From NCBI RefSeq assembly GCF_900107505.1, contig NZ_FNQH01000005.1:62001-126000 (forward strand): a stretch of 64,000 bases of DNA, written 5' to 3'. The translations under genes were made by a program, and so were the position numbers. Positions within the stretch are counted from its first letter, which is position 1. Every line of letters starts with the position of its first letter. Below the pieces are notes generated by a model. It was not told the origin of the DNA, made no database searches, and saw only the letters and a program-made list of their open reading frames with translations. Below are positions 37,698 to 46,801 of this stretch, one piece after another. The DNA is from Trichococcus collinsii. GTDB taxonomy: Bacteria > Bacillota > Bacilli > Lactobacillales > Aerococcaceae.

Positions 37698-37782
37698 GTT
37701 TGATGATCGGAATCAGATTTTTGCTGTCCAGGTTTTGGATTATGCCATCGGTTATACCCACTTCGCACACCCAACTCACACC

Positions 37783-38103
37783 TTATCCACAAAAGTTATG
37801 CACATGTACACATGTTCCCCCCGTTATCTAGTGGTAGCATTAATTTTGGCCACATCATATTGATTATCCTTAAAATGAATTATCCTCCTACCCGAACAGT
37901 TATGCACATGGCCTGTTGAGCAAACGAAACGCTATTTAATCCTTATTTATCAACGATTAATTAGCATTTTTCACATGGGGGCACATTCTTATGCACAGAC
38001 TTCTCCGATTTCTGTGCATAACTCCCATTTTCAGAAAGCACCGCTCCCATCATCATTTACGCGTTTTGCACACATAAACTTTTTTCCACAGAAATTATCC
38101 ACA
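37783..38103. other. Cluster of six perfect DnaA boxes between ktrA and htrA
   Basis: Exact TTATNCACA boxes: TTATCCACA at 37783-37791, TTATGCACA at 37796-37804, 37900-37908 and 37989-37997, the reverse TGTGCATAA at 38013-38021, and TTATCCACA at 38095-38103. A one-mismatch box TTTTCCACA lies at 38082-38090. Between boxes 3 and 4 (about 37929-37975) the sequence is AT-rich. The region (37698-38228) has no coding frame and lies between the 3' ends of two convergent genes, so it does not regulate a promoter. It resembles the DnaA-titrating box clusters near oriC in Bacillus subtilis; it could also be part of an origin. Confidence 0.8.
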
Positions 38104-38220
38104 CTTATGTGGATTTCTACTCTGTTCAGCTTAATTTTCTGAGTGAAAGATGGGTAACTTGGACTTATCCATCTTCCAAGATTCAATCGCTTCCCAGAGA
38201 CCCGCCACTATAGAACCCCA

Positions 38221-38272
38221 AAACACAAAACACCCCGCATTGCTGCTCTCAAGAGACGCCATGCGGGGTGTT
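38221..38272 (-). terminator. Terminator of htrA
   Basis: Read leftward, a 12-bp perfect stem ATGCGGGGTGTT/AACACCCCGCAT turned inward (38261-38272 with 38229-38240), 20-nt loop, then TTTGTGTTTTGG. It ends about 25 bp after htrA. Confidence 0.8.
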
Positions 38273-38295
38273 CAATATTCAATTATATTTTCAGC

Positions 38296-39786
38296 TTATT
38301 CGGCTGAAGTCTGTCCTTCAGTCAGGGTCACGGTCGTTGACTGCAACGTTCCTGCGCGGTAGTAGGAGATTTCCACATCGGTTCCTACTTCCAGTGCATA
38401 AAGGATTTTGCGCAGGTCGACGATGCTCGTAACGGGTTCGCCGTTCATTTCCGTAATGACGTCGTATTGTTTCAATCCGCCCAATTCAGCTGCGGATAAA
38501 GCTTGTACTTCGGCGATGACGACGCCTTCCGTCACACCCTCAGGCAGAGTCAGGACGGAGCTTTGTTGAGCTGCCGAAATCTGGGAGAGATCCAGCATGG
38601 ATACGCCCAGGATTGGACGCACGATTTCGCCGTTCTGTTCCAGTTCGTTGATGATGGTCAGAACGTCATTGCTCGGGATCGCAAAACCCATCCCCTCAAC
38701 ATTAGAATCGGATATTTTCATCGAGTTGATGCCGATGACCTGTCCGGCTATATTGATCAGGGCGCCACCGGAATTCCCCGGATTGATCGCCGCATCCGTC
38801 TGCAATGCCGTCACATCCCAGTCGACGATGCTGTCCCCGTCCACATCTGTGGATACGGAACGGTTCTTGGCTGAAATGATTCCTTGCGTGACCGAAGTCG
38901 CGAACTCGGTTCCAAGCGGAGAGCCGATCGCGATGGCCGGTTCGCCCACGTTCACGGCGTCTGAATCACCGAAGGACGCCACAGCTGTGGCATTCGTTGC
39001 CGGAATCGTCAAAACGGCCAAATCGGTCCAGACATCGCTACCGACGACAGTCGCGACTTCTTTCGTGCCGTCCTTCATCAGGATCTCCAGTTCATCCGCC
39101 CCGTCGATAACGTGGTTGTTTGTAACGATATAGGCGAGGTCGTCCTCAATCTTATAGATGACGCCGCTGCCCTCACTCGATGTCTCCAATGATCCATTGG
39201 TGGTATCAGAAGAGTTCTGCGGCAGATCGAAGCCGAACATGTTCGTGTTACCTGCCTGCATATTGATGATGGAGACGACCGCATCCTGCACTTTTTCCAC
39301 AGCCGCCGTCGTATCAGTCGTTATGTTGACGGCGACATCCGTCACGGTTTCATTGACGGATGTGTTTCCATTGCCATCTGTACCGGATCCGTTGCCGAGG
39401 ATGCCAGAACCGAACAGCAAGCCTGCGCCGATCAGGGCGACCATCCCGCCCCCGATCAATCCGCCGACGATTCCGTTCCTGATCGGTGAATTTTTGCGGT
39501 CTTTCAGACGTCTGGATGCGTCTTCGGTTTCGTTAACAGTGTTGTATACACGTGCACGTTCCTCTTTGTTCATCGTTGGCCTTGCGTTCGCGGCTGGCTC
39601 CACAATCGGCTCTTCTTTGGTTGGCTCTTCTACTTCCGTGTATTCTGCCTCTATTTCTGTTTCTTCGGATAAGTCTTCCTGTATGTGATCAGCAGATGGA
39701 GCGTCAGTGGCAGTCGACTCAGTCTCCGTTTCATTATATTCTTCTTGATTAAGCGGATTTTTTTTGTTTTCTTCGTCCCTATCCAT
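38296..39786 (-). CDS. htrA: HtrA/DegP-type membrane-anchored serine protease
   Basis: HtrA degrades misfolded exported proteins outside the membrane. 496 aa: a long acidic cytosolic tail (residues 1-100, Glu/Thr-rich), one membrane segment (about 104-130), a trypsin-like domain with His225 (VTNNHVIDGA), Asp255 (VWTDLAVL) and Ser339 (NPGNSGGAL), and one PDZ domain (about 385-490, GGLKQYDVITEMNGEPV). This is the Gram-positive HtrA layout. It is the usual companion of walRK/walJ, and here it is followed by the DnaA-box cluster. Confidence 0.96.
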   Translation of the reverse strand: MDRDEENKKNPLNQEEYNETETESTATDAPSADHIQEDLSEETEIEAEYTEVEEPTKEEPIVEPAANARPTMNKEERARVYNTVNETEDASRRLKDRKNSPIRNGIVGGLIGGGMVALIGAGLLFGSGILGNGSGTDGNGNTSVNETVTDVAVNITTDTTAAVEKVQDAVVSIINMQAGNTNMFGFDLPQNSSDTTNGSLETSSEGSGVIYKIEDDLAYIVTNNHVIDGADELEILMKDGTKEVATVVGSDVWTDLAVLTIPATNATAVASFGDSDAVNVGEPAIAIGSPLGTEFATSVTQGIISAKNRSVSTDVDGDSIVDWDVTALQTDAAINPGNSGGALINIAGQVIGINSMKISDSNVEGMGFAIPSNDVLTIINELEQNGEIVRPILGVSMLDLSQISAAQQSSVLTLPEGVTEGVVIAEVQALSAAELGGLKQYDVITEMNGEPVTSIVDLRKILYALEVGTDVEISYYRAGTLQSTTVTLTEGQTSAE

Positions 39787-39912
39787 GAAAATTCCTCCTT
39801 ATCGTTCTACAAGTTCAGTATAGTTCCTTATTTTGAATAAATTATGAAGATAGTGAGAGAATATTTCGGAAAATTGCCTCTCAGTGAGCTTATTGTATCA
39901 TATCCGCATATG

Positions 39913-39946
39913 CAAAAAGGAGCGGAATCACTCGATCCGCTCCCTT
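39913..39946 (-). terminator. Terminator of walJ
   Basis: Read leftward, a stem AAGGGAGCGGA/TCCGCTCCTT (39936-39946 with 39917-39926, one bulge), 9-nt loop, ending in five T. It lies within 60 bp of the walJ stop and insulates htrA. Confidence 0.8.
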
Positions 39947-39973
39947 CTGCACTTGGATAATCCCGCCATGCGA

Positions 39974-40789
39974 CTAGACTCTGAAAAGTTCGGTCGGCTC
40001 GTCCGGATCGGTATCATATACAAAAAAATCTTCATTGACGCCCATGCCTTTTTGCATCAGAATGCTTTCGGCCGTATGGTGCGCCAAGGTCTTGATGTTG
40101 TTGTCCCGACTCAAATGCCCCAGGTAGATGCGCTTCGTTCGGTCGCCCAGCATTTCAGCGACTGCGGCAGCTCCATCTTCATTGGACAGATGGCCTTCAT
40201 CCCCCAAAATACGCTGCTTCAGTGACCAAGGGTACCCGCCCATACGCAACAATTCCAGATCGTGGTTGCTTTCGATAAGGTATGCATCCGCATCCCGCAA
40301 AAGGCCACGCAAGCGGTCGCTGACATAGCCGGTATCGGTCAACATGACCATCTGCTTGCCTTCATGTTGGAAAGAATAGAACTGCGGCTCCGCAGCATCA
40401 TGGGAAACACCGTAACTTTGGATATCGACATCGCCTAAGGTCAGCACCTGGCCCATCTCGAAGATGTGCTTCTGCTCGGTCTTGACGTTGCCGATGATGT
40501 GGTCCATCGCCTTCCAGGTCGCTTCGTTCGCATACAAATCCATGTGGTACTTGCGCGCCAGGACGCCTAATCCATGCACGTGGTCGCGGTGTTCATGCGT
40601 GACGAGGATTGTATCCACCTCTGCGATATCACGATCGATTTTCGCCATCAGTCCGGCAATTTTTTTGCCACTCAGTCCGCAGTCCACCAATATTTTTCGT
40701 TTGGGTGTCTCGATATAGGTGCAGTTTCCGGAACTGCCGCTCGCCAGATAGCTGACGTGCATGCCCTCTTTTTCTATTGTTTCAATCAC
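39974..40789 (-). CDS. walJ: WalJ (YycJ) metallo-beta-lactamase-fold exonuclease
   Basis: 271 aa from a GTG at 40789, chosen because GGAGGGGC lies 6 bp upstream; ATG 40762 and a start at 40813 are alternatives. Metal-binding motif THEHRDHVHGLG, plus LASGSSGNCTYIET, LTDTGYVS, ESNHDLELLRMG and YLGHLSRDNN typical of the YycJ family. The B. subtilis homologue is a 5' exonuclease linked to coordination of DNA replication and repair with the Wal system. It normally follows yycI; here a pyruvate-kinase-like gene and a DUF2207 gene intervene. Confidence 0.93.
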   Translation of the reverse strand: MIETIEKEGMHVSYLASGSSGNCTYIETPKRKILVDCGLSGKKIAGLMAKIDRDIAEVDTILVTHEHRDHVHGLGVLARKYHMDLYANEATWKAMDHIIGNVKTEQKHIFEMGQVLTLGDVDIQSYGVSHDAAEPQFYSFQHEGKQMVMLTDTGYVSDRLRGLLRDADAYLIESNHDLELLRMGGYPWSLKQRILGDEGHLSNEDGAAAVAEMLGDRTKRIYLGHLSRDNNIKTLAHHTAESILMQKGMGVNEDFFVYDTDPDEPTELFRV

Positions 40790-40911
40790 ACTTAGCCCCT
40801 CCAATACACCCATAAGTGTAACTTATTTTTTAGAAAATGCCAGTAATTTTTCTCCCTGTTAGGAAAAGTTAATCTTCCGGCACTGCATGGGGAGAAGCCT
40901 TCGAAAGCCGC

Positions 40912-42432
40912 TTATTTTTTTGGCTTGCGCCATGCTTTCTTGGCGATTTTGAGTGCACGCAGCTGAGCTGTCTTCTTGGAACGATTCTGTTGACTCTGCA
41001 CCAATATAGCATCCAGCAAGGTGATTCCCTCTTCCACGAATTCGCCTTTGTTCAGCATGACGCATTCCGCCTGTCCGGCCATCGTCGCATCCGACATCTC
41101 CGCCCGCGTCGGCACCCCACTCTTCACCATGTTCTCGAGTACCTGAGTGCTCCAGATGACGGGAATATGGGCAGCCTCGCAGATCCAAAGTATTTCTTCC
41201 TGGAGTTCCGAAAGCCTCAAAAAACCAGCCTCGGCAGCCAAGTCTCCGCGGGCGATCATGATTGCCAAAGGATTTTTGCTGGCTCCGGCAACGATCAGCT
41301 CCGGCAGATGATTCACGGCCTCCACCGTTTCAATTTTAATCACAAGCGGGATGGCTGTAGCTGCTTCATTTCCGATTTGCTCCATTAGAGTTTTCTGGAT
41401 GGCAGCGATGTCCTTGCTTCCACGGACAAATGAGAAGCCTAGGATATCGGCATTCCTTTCGGCCATCAATAAGTCTTGGCGATCCTTTTCCGTCAAAATT
41501 GGCATCCTAAAAGTTGATTCCGGGAAATTGAGCCCTTTCTGCGCCTTCACTCTGATTCCCTTTGGCTTGGCCACTTTCCCGACTTGCACAACGACGCCTT
41601 GCGGTTTCTGTTCCACAACACGCCCTTCCAGGACGCCGTCATCCAAAATTACCAGACTGTCGACCTTCAGCGCATCAAAAAGATTCAGGCTTTCGCTGAA
41701 GACAATGATCGGATAGTGTTTCAGATCTTTAAAGGAAGTATCTGACGATAAGAAGAACAAGTCGCCCACTTTTAGGCGCGGCTTATCTTTTTCGCTGAGG
41801 ACGGCATCCACCCGGATTTTCGGGCCCGCGATGTCAAAATAGATGCGGCAACTTTTACCGGTAATATGTTGGGCTTCCTTCAGATTTCCGACCATCTTAA
41901 GCCAGACTGCACTGTCATCATGGGCGCAGTTGATGCGGGCAATATCCATGCCGCGCTCCAACAGGCGGACAAGAAAGGCTTTATCCTCTGCAGCCTGTTC
42001 CGGAAGGGTAACCATGATCCGGGTCGTCCGGTACTTCGGTGGATCACCTAATAAGGCATTCGCCTCGGTTGCCAGTTTTTTCCGGCCCGGGAATTTCTCG
42101 CTTGCTTTAGGATAATCAGCCAACTGCTTGATTTCTCCTGACATCAAAGCCAAGTTGCGGACGATCGCATCCAGTTGTTGGAGCACTTTCGATTCCGTTC
42201 TGCCCAATGAGGATAGCCCCCATTTGGACAGCTTGCTCTGCAAGGGACGGATATCCCTGCTGCGCAACGCCAGATAGTAGGCAAGATTTTTGGCGCTCAT
42301 TTGGAAGGAAGTCCGGGAAATGCCCGGCTCCCATTCCGCATAAAGGACATTGCCTTCCTCATAGACCGCTTGACGGAGCGCCTGCATCCCCTGATATAAC
42401 GACTGCAATTCATTCCATTCTTTTTCTTTCAC
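40912..42432 (-). CDS. Pyruvate-kinase-like protein with N-terminal extension, no C-terminal domain
   Basis: 506 aa from a GTG at 42432, with GAGGTG 8 bp upstream; an ATG at 42456 is possible but lacks a ribosome binding site. Residues 1 to about 130 are helical and unlike pyruvate kinase. The rest is a barrel recognisable from RIMVTLPEQ...ARINCAHDD, ESTFRMPILTEKDRQDLLMA, IPLVIKIETVEAV (with the Lys-Ile-Glu signature), AIMIARGDLAAEAG, STQVLENMVKSGVPTRAEMSDATMAG and VMLNKGEFVEEGI. The allosteric C-terminal domain is missing, ending in a Lys/Arg-rich tail. It is therefore a paralogue that may not be a glycolytic enzyme; function unknown. It sits between walJ and a DUF2207 gene. Confidence 0.85.
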   Translation of the reverse strand: MKEKEWNELQSLYQGMQALRQAVYEEGNVLYAEWEPGISRTSFQMSAKNLAYYLALRSRDIRPLQSKLSKWGLSSLGRTESKVLQQLDAIVRNLALMSGEIKQLADYPKASEKFPGRKKLATEANALLGDPPKYRTTRIMVTLPEQAAEDKAFLVRLLERGMDIARINCAHDDSAVWLKMVGNLKEAQHITGKSCRIYFDIAGPKIRVDAVLSEKDKPRLKVGDLFFLSSDTSFKDLKHYPIIVFSESLNLFDALKVDSLVILDDGVLEGRVVEQKPQGVVVQVGKVAKPKGIRVKAQKGLNFPESTFRMPILTEKDRQDLLMAERNADILGFSFVRGSKDIAAIQKTLMEQIGNEAATAIPLVIKIETVEAVNHLPELIVAGASKNPLAIMIARGDLAAEAGFLRLSELQEEILWICEAAHIPVIWSTQVLENMVKSGVPTRAEMSDATMAGQAECVMLNKGEFVEEGITLLDAILVQSQQNRSKKTAQLRALKIAKKAWRKPKK

Positions 42433-42515
42433 TCTGTTCACACCTCGACCTTTCATCTTTTATCAACTAAAGGATTTGTTGATTGGTTGCTGGAAAATAG
42501 TCTGGTACCTGAAAC

Positions 42516-42552
42516 AAAAACACCCTACTCTGCTTCAGAAAAGGATGTTTTT
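42516..42552 (-). terminator. Terminator of the DUF2207 gene
   Basis: Read leftward, an 11-bp stem (42542-42552 with 42516-42526, one G-U pair), 15-nt loop, ending in five T, about 20 bp after the DUF2207 stop. Confidence 0.75.
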
Positions 42553-42572
42553 GAAAGTATAGACGGTGCTTA

Positions 42573-44441
42573 TCAGAAAGCTCCGCCGCCGGAACCGCCA
42601 CCCGACCCACCGGACGAACCGCCACTGAAACCGCCGCCGAAGCCGCTGCTGTTCGAGGAAGTCGGCATCGATTTGGTTACGCCCGTGTTGATGCTGTTGT
42701 TCAGCGTGGAAAGGAAGATGGCGTTGTTCATGTAATAATAACTGCCGAAAGCGGACGCCTGGATCTCATTGACAGGAAACTCAACCTGCATCTGCTTCAT
42801 GACTTTATCTGCCACTCCCAAAGAGACGGCATAGACCAAGAAATGATCCCATAAAGCGATGGATCCGACATCGCGCATCGGAAAGTCTCCCACGTCCTTC
42901 AGCATATTGCGGAAGCCGGCCCATTCCTGTTTCGCGCGTTCCCCATCGGCCGTCATGATCGGCTTGACAGCCACTGCCATGAGCTGGATGAAACTGAGAG
43001 CCGCACCCAGAACAGCAAGAATGATGGCCCACACTGTGAAAGTGCCGCTCATGATGCCGAAGAACACGATTGCGAACAACAGGAAGATGTTTGCAACCAA
43101 AGCCAGCACCGCAAATGCGACAGCTTTTTTGTTGTCCTTCGAACGATAGTTTTGGCGTTTCGGTGAAGCCACATCCATCACGCGCTCTTGCCATTTGACC
43201 CGATTCTCATTAAAACGTTTGGCTTCTGCCGAATTGTCGGCGATGTTCTCGATATCATCGAGCGTGACACTCTCCCCATCCCCAACATCGCTGATGAACC
43301 AATCCAAAAGTAGCTTTTCATGGCTCAGGAGCGGGGCATTTTTTGTGTCCTTGATCTGCGTCAGACGGAAGGAATCTTCTGGCGCTTTTTCTCGTCCGAA
43401 AATCCCTTTTTGAGGGATCTGCACCGGCGAAATCGTCAGATAGCCTTTCCGCACCAAATCAAGGATAGTGGCCGAAATGTCAGCAGCTTGTACATTTCCG
43501 GTGAAGACGGCACCATTCATGACAGCCGGCGTCATATCTTCAGGCAATTCATAGATGTGATCCGGCAGATGGATTTCCTGCGGAATTTCTCTTTTTCTGG
43601 CTTTTCTTACCCACAGGAACACCAGAATCGGCAGAATCGGTGCAACTACCGCCAAGACCGCACTGAGGATTCCAAAGAGCCACGCATTGCGTTGCTCTTC
43701 CTCGGCCAATGCGGCTTCCTGCGCCAATATTTCATCGAATTTATCTTCGTTCACCACATTCGGATTGTCTGCGGTGATTCTGGTCGGAAAAATCACATGG
43801 GCCTCCACGAATTGATTGGCGGGATTCTGCGGGACGTACAGTAAGACTTTTTGATTGTCTTCCAGTGTCACGGTGCTGTTCTCATCACCGCCATGGCCCC
43901 AAGCGCGCAATTCTTCTTCACCGGTCGCTTCCGGTAAAAGAACAGTAATATCCACGTCGTTCAATGGATCCTCCCAGGCGGAACCGATGACTTTGCGGTT
44001 CAACTCCGCTATGTCGTTATAATTCGTGACGATTTCGGGAATGCGGTACTGATAGATTACCGTCTGAATTTCATCCGTCATTTTATTGTACACGGTGAAA
44101 TTCAGGAAATCACCGGTATTGTCCAGTTTGAACGTCCCCGGTTCCTCCGTATCGCTTAAAGCAAAAGGGAAAGGATTTTCCGACAGATACCCTTGCATCG
44201 ACACTTTTACATCTGTAGGATCCGCTACCTCTGAAATATCCAAATCATACAGCACCCCATTGAATTCCCCTTCAAAATCGTAAGTGATGCTTTCAGTGAA
44301 AAAAGCGCTACCATCCCGCTGTATTTCGACCAACACATCATAGTTCGTAATCTCATAGGAACGGGCTTGTACTTCCTTCTGTCCAAATCCAATCAAAAAA
44401 AAGAACATGAACAGCATAATCGAGCCTATCCGTTTCATCAT
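42573..44441 (-). CDS. DUF2207 membrane protein with Gly/Ser-rich tail
   Basis: 622 aa. A signal peptide (residues 1-26, ending VQA) leads to an extracytoplasmic DUF2207 domain (YEITNYDVLVEIQRDGSAFFTESITYDFEG...), a membrane helix near residue 250-270, a cytosolic region, and two helices near 430-475, then a soluble part and a final low-complexity tail of Gly and Ser ending GGAF. The architecture matches the DUF2207 family, whose function is not known. ATG 44441 is preceded by GGGGAAGG; the next ATG (44438) is equally possible. It is monocistronic between two terminators. Confidence 0.9.
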   Translation of the reverse strand: MMKRIGSIMLFMFFFLIGFGQKEVQARSYEITNYDVLVEIQRDGSAFFTESITYDFEGEFNGVLYDLDISEVADPTDVKVSMQGYLSENPFPFALSDTEEPGTFKLDNTGDFLNFTVYNKMTDEIQTVIYQYRIPEIVTNYNDIAELNRKVIGSAWEDPLNDVDITVLLPEATGEEELRAWGHGGDENSTVTLEDNQKVLLYVPQNPANQFVEAHVIFPTRITADNPNVVNEDKFDEILAQEAALAEEEQRNAWLFGILSAVLAVVAPILPILVFLWVRKARKREIPQEIHLPDHIYELPEDMTPAVMNGAVFTGNVQAADISATILDLVRKGYLTISPVQIPQKGIFGREKAPEDSFRLTQIKDTKNAPLLSHEKLLLDWFISDVGDGESVTLDDIENIADNSAEAKRFNENRVKWQERVMDVASPKRQNYRSKDNKKAVAFAVLALVANIFLLFAIVFFGIMSGTFTVWAIILAVLGAALSFIQLMAVAVKPIMTADGERAKQEWAGFRNMLKDVGDFPMRDVGSIALWDHFLVYAVSLGVADKVMKQMQVEFPVNEIQASAFGSYYYMNNAIFLSTLNNSINTGVTKSMPTSSNSSGFGGGFSGGSSGGSGGGSGGGAF

Positions 44442-44515
44442 TACCTTCCCCTTCCGATACCCTCCATCAAGCTTGTCGCTTCTGATATCCCCATTTTAAC
44501 AAACTTATCTCCGTT

Positions 44516-44552
44516 AAAAAAGGAAGAACCTCATTTCGAGATCCTTCCTTTT
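44516..44552 (-). terminator. Terminator of the walRK-yycHI operon
   Basis: Read leftward, a stem AAAAGGAAG/CTTCCTTTT (44544-44552 with 44518-44526) with further inner pairing, followed by six T, about 30 bp after yycI. It closes the walR operon, so the DUF2207 gene and walJ are not read through by default. Confidence 0.85.
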
Positions 44553-44583
44553 GTTTATGTTGGTTGAAACCCTAATTTCCGTT

Positions 44584-45495
44584 TCACTCCTGTGTGTTTT
44601 CTGTTTCCGAAGAGTCCTCTTCCTCCATCAGTAACGCACTGCTGGTGGCTGTCTTTGCTTTGACTTGCGCTTCGGCTGACGGAAGTGTAACGGTAGGCGT
44701 CGTGATGATGCTGCCGGTCAACGCATCCACCCGCCTGATTTCCAAAGGAGCATTCTCGATTTCGATTTCGATGTACCACATCGGACTGTAGATATCCATA
44801 TCCGACAGGCTCAACGTGCGGTAATAGGTCAATTGCACCATCCGCACGGTGGAATTCGAGGGAATCTGGTTATTGAGATACAGTGCTTCAACTGCCCGTT
44901 TCTGCGAAATCACAGTCCGGCTGTTGCCTTGCACTTGTGCGGTGCCCGCAAAAGTTTGTTCATAGGAAATGACCTCGTAATCGGGATCTAAATTGAAAGT
45001 GATGCTGCCCGTACTGTCGCCGATAGGGATATTGTTTGCGACTTGTGCATACACAAGTTGTCTCCTGAGCGGCAAATACGTAAGGAAGGTATATTCAGCT
45101 CCATAGAGTACATCGCCTTGCAAGATAAAATCCGTAATCGGCGTTCTGTCGATAATCGCCGAATCTACCGCATCGATTTCAAGCGGGATCGGCTCGGACA
45201 AGGTGCTGAACAAAACGCCATCTTTAAAGACAGTCGTCTGATTCACCAACTTCGACTGGTCGGACTCCAACGTGATGCCTTTGTCCGTCTTCAACAAAGG
45301 GATTTTCTCCTGATCGGTCGATAGCGTCGGAAAATTGATGTCATCCGCCTTCATTGCCTCTTCGATGTTCAGAGTGGTGCTCTCGCTCCCGAAACTCAAT
45401 GTCGTGGCATTTTTTTCCAACAGCACGCTGAGCAGATAGATGTTCAAGGCGGCGAAGGTGAGGATAAAAATGATTTTGATGCGTCTAAAGTCCAC
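44584..45495 (-). CDS. yycI: WalK regulator YycI
   Basis: 303 aa from a GTG at 45495: GGAGG lies 9 bp upstream and the resulting start MDFRRIKIIFILTFAALNIYL matches the YycI family start, whereas the ATG at 45501 is only 3 bp from it. One membrane helix at residues 7-26 is followed by an extracytoplasmic domain. With YycH it forms a membrane complex that modulates the WalK kinase. It overlaps yycH by 11 bp, so translation is coupled. Last gene of the operon. Confidence 0.93.
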   Translation of the reverse strand: MDFRRIKIIFILTFAALNIYLLSVLLEKNATTLSFGSESTTLNIEEAMKADDINFPTLSTDQEKIPLLKTDKGITLESDQSKLVNQTTVFKDGVLFSTLSEPIPLEIDAVDSAIIDRTPITDFILQGDVLYGAEYTFLTYLPLRRQLVYAQVANNIPIGDSTGSITFNLDPDYEVISYEQTFAGTAQVQGNSRTVISQKRAVEALYLNNQIPSNSTVRMVQLTYYRTLSLSDMDIYSPMWYIEIEIENAPLEIRRVDALTGSIITTPTVTLPSAEAQVKAKTATSSALLMEEEDSSETENTQE

Positions 45496-46801
45496 TGTCA
45501 TCCGCCTCCGTTTCCGTTGCGTCGATCCAACGGTCCAATGATTTCCAGACGCCGTCAATCTGAATGAACCACTTGGGCGTCAGATTGACGAGTCTATTGG
45601 ATTCTTCACTGAAGGTCCAATCATACCCCAAGGCGATCATCTGAATCTCTTGGCTGCTGTAGCCACCGGCATCCAGCGCAGCCAAAAGATCTTTCCCGCT
45701 CAACAGGGTGACATCCTCTCCGCGATCCGTCATCGGTGTCTGGATGACTTGCGTCAGGAATTGCAGTTCCGTCATAGATGATCCGGACATATGGATCCGC
45801 GTCAAACCGTAATCGACTTCCCCGAAAATCGGATAGCCGTTTACGTATCTTCGGTAATAAACATTATCCGTGTCCTCATCGAACCCATAGAAATAAAAAG
45901 GATTCGTCCAATTGTCCAACATTTTGATTTCATGGAAACTATCGCGGATCAACCGGTAAGCAGGCAACTCCTCGGCATCAAGGATGTTGCGGTAATAGCT
46001 CAACTGCCCGGTTTCCTTATGGATGCTCAATTCGGAAATGTTATCACTGTAACTCACTAATTCATCGTTTCCGTTATCCTTCAGCTCAGTTGTATCATTG
46101 AAAAGCAGATCGATGAAATAGCTGTTCGAAGGTTTTTCGACCAGATAGACCAACTTTTGGATTGTGATTGCTTCTTTCGGAAGGTAAGAGATGGCTGATT
46201 CGGATTCATACGATTCCACTTCCATGTACGCATCTTTTTGGCCTTCGTAAAGGTCCACCAACGGCTGCAGCGCATTATCCGGCCGCTTTGAGGTGAATAC
46301 TTGCTTCGTCTTATCATTCAACAGATAGACGGCATCCTCTTCGTTTGAGTTGAAGATGATCCGATCGATCGTGTCAGCATAATAGTCCTCCTGGAGATTC
46401 GTGAAATACCGCGAAAGCAACTCCAGTGGAACTTCCTCGGCAAAGCGGATCTCCAGTTGGGTAGGCGCCAGAATAAGCGCATCAAACTCCTCCTGCGCGT
46501 AGGTTGAGACATCTTCGATCCCGTCAAGCAAACCCTCACCCAATAGCTCATTCACGCTCTTCATGATTTCCGGTGTTTGCGTCAAGTAGATGCGCTTATC
46601 CGTATGGACGATCATCCTTATCGGCGCAAAGACATCCTCTATCTTCTTCGTGTTGGTCAGATTGGCAGAGACGGCTGTCGTCGAATTCTGGCTTAAACCG
46701 ATCGTACTTGGAGTGGAAAGGATTCTGACCGTCAGAAACAAGCTGATTGCGACCAACGTATATAATAGAGCGCTCAGTATCGGTGATTCTTTTTGTCTCA
46801 T
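45485..46801 (-). CDS. yycH: WalK regulator YycH
   Basis: 438 aa from the ATG at 46801, with AGGAGG upstream; the start overlaps the walK stop codon in an ATGA. One N-terminal membrane helix (about residues 8-28) and a long extracytoplasmic part with YycH landmarks such as DRIIFNSNEEDAVYLL, NPFYFYGFDED and TPKWFIQIDG. In Bacillus YycH and YycI restrain WalK, in Staphylococcus they activate it; which applies here cannot be told from sequence. Confidence 0.94.
   Translation of the reverse strand: MRQKESPILSALLYTLVAISLFLTVRILSTPSTIGLSQNSTTAVSANLTNTKKIEDVFAPIRMIVHTDKRIYLTQTPEIMKSVNELLGEGLLDGIEDVSTYAQEEFDALILAPTQLEIRFAEEVPLELLSRYFTNLQEDYYADTIDRIIFNSNEEDAVYLLNDKTKQVFTSKRPDNALQPLVDLYEGQKDAYMEVESYESESAISYLPKEAITIQKLVYLVEKPSNSYFIDLLFNDTTELKDNGNDELVSYSDNISELSIHKETGQLSYYRNILDAEELPAYRLIRDSFHEIKMLDNWTNPFYFYGFDEDTDNVYYRRYVNGYPIFGEVDYGLTRIHMSGSSMTELQFLTQVIQTPMTDRGEDVTLLSGKDLLAALDAGGYSSQEIQMIALGYDWTFSEESNRLVNLTPKWFIQIDGVWKSLDRWIDATETEADDSGL

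Noticed and set aside
36824-37792. A 322-residue open frame on the minus strand over ktrA
   Set aside because: Antisense shadow of the ktrB-ktrA genes; no family motif and no start signal.
37698-38228. Calling this stretch the chromosomal origin outright
   Set aside because: Box density fits, but there is no dnaA/dnaN next to it, and genes to the right all face it head-on. Reported as a DnaA-box cluster instead.
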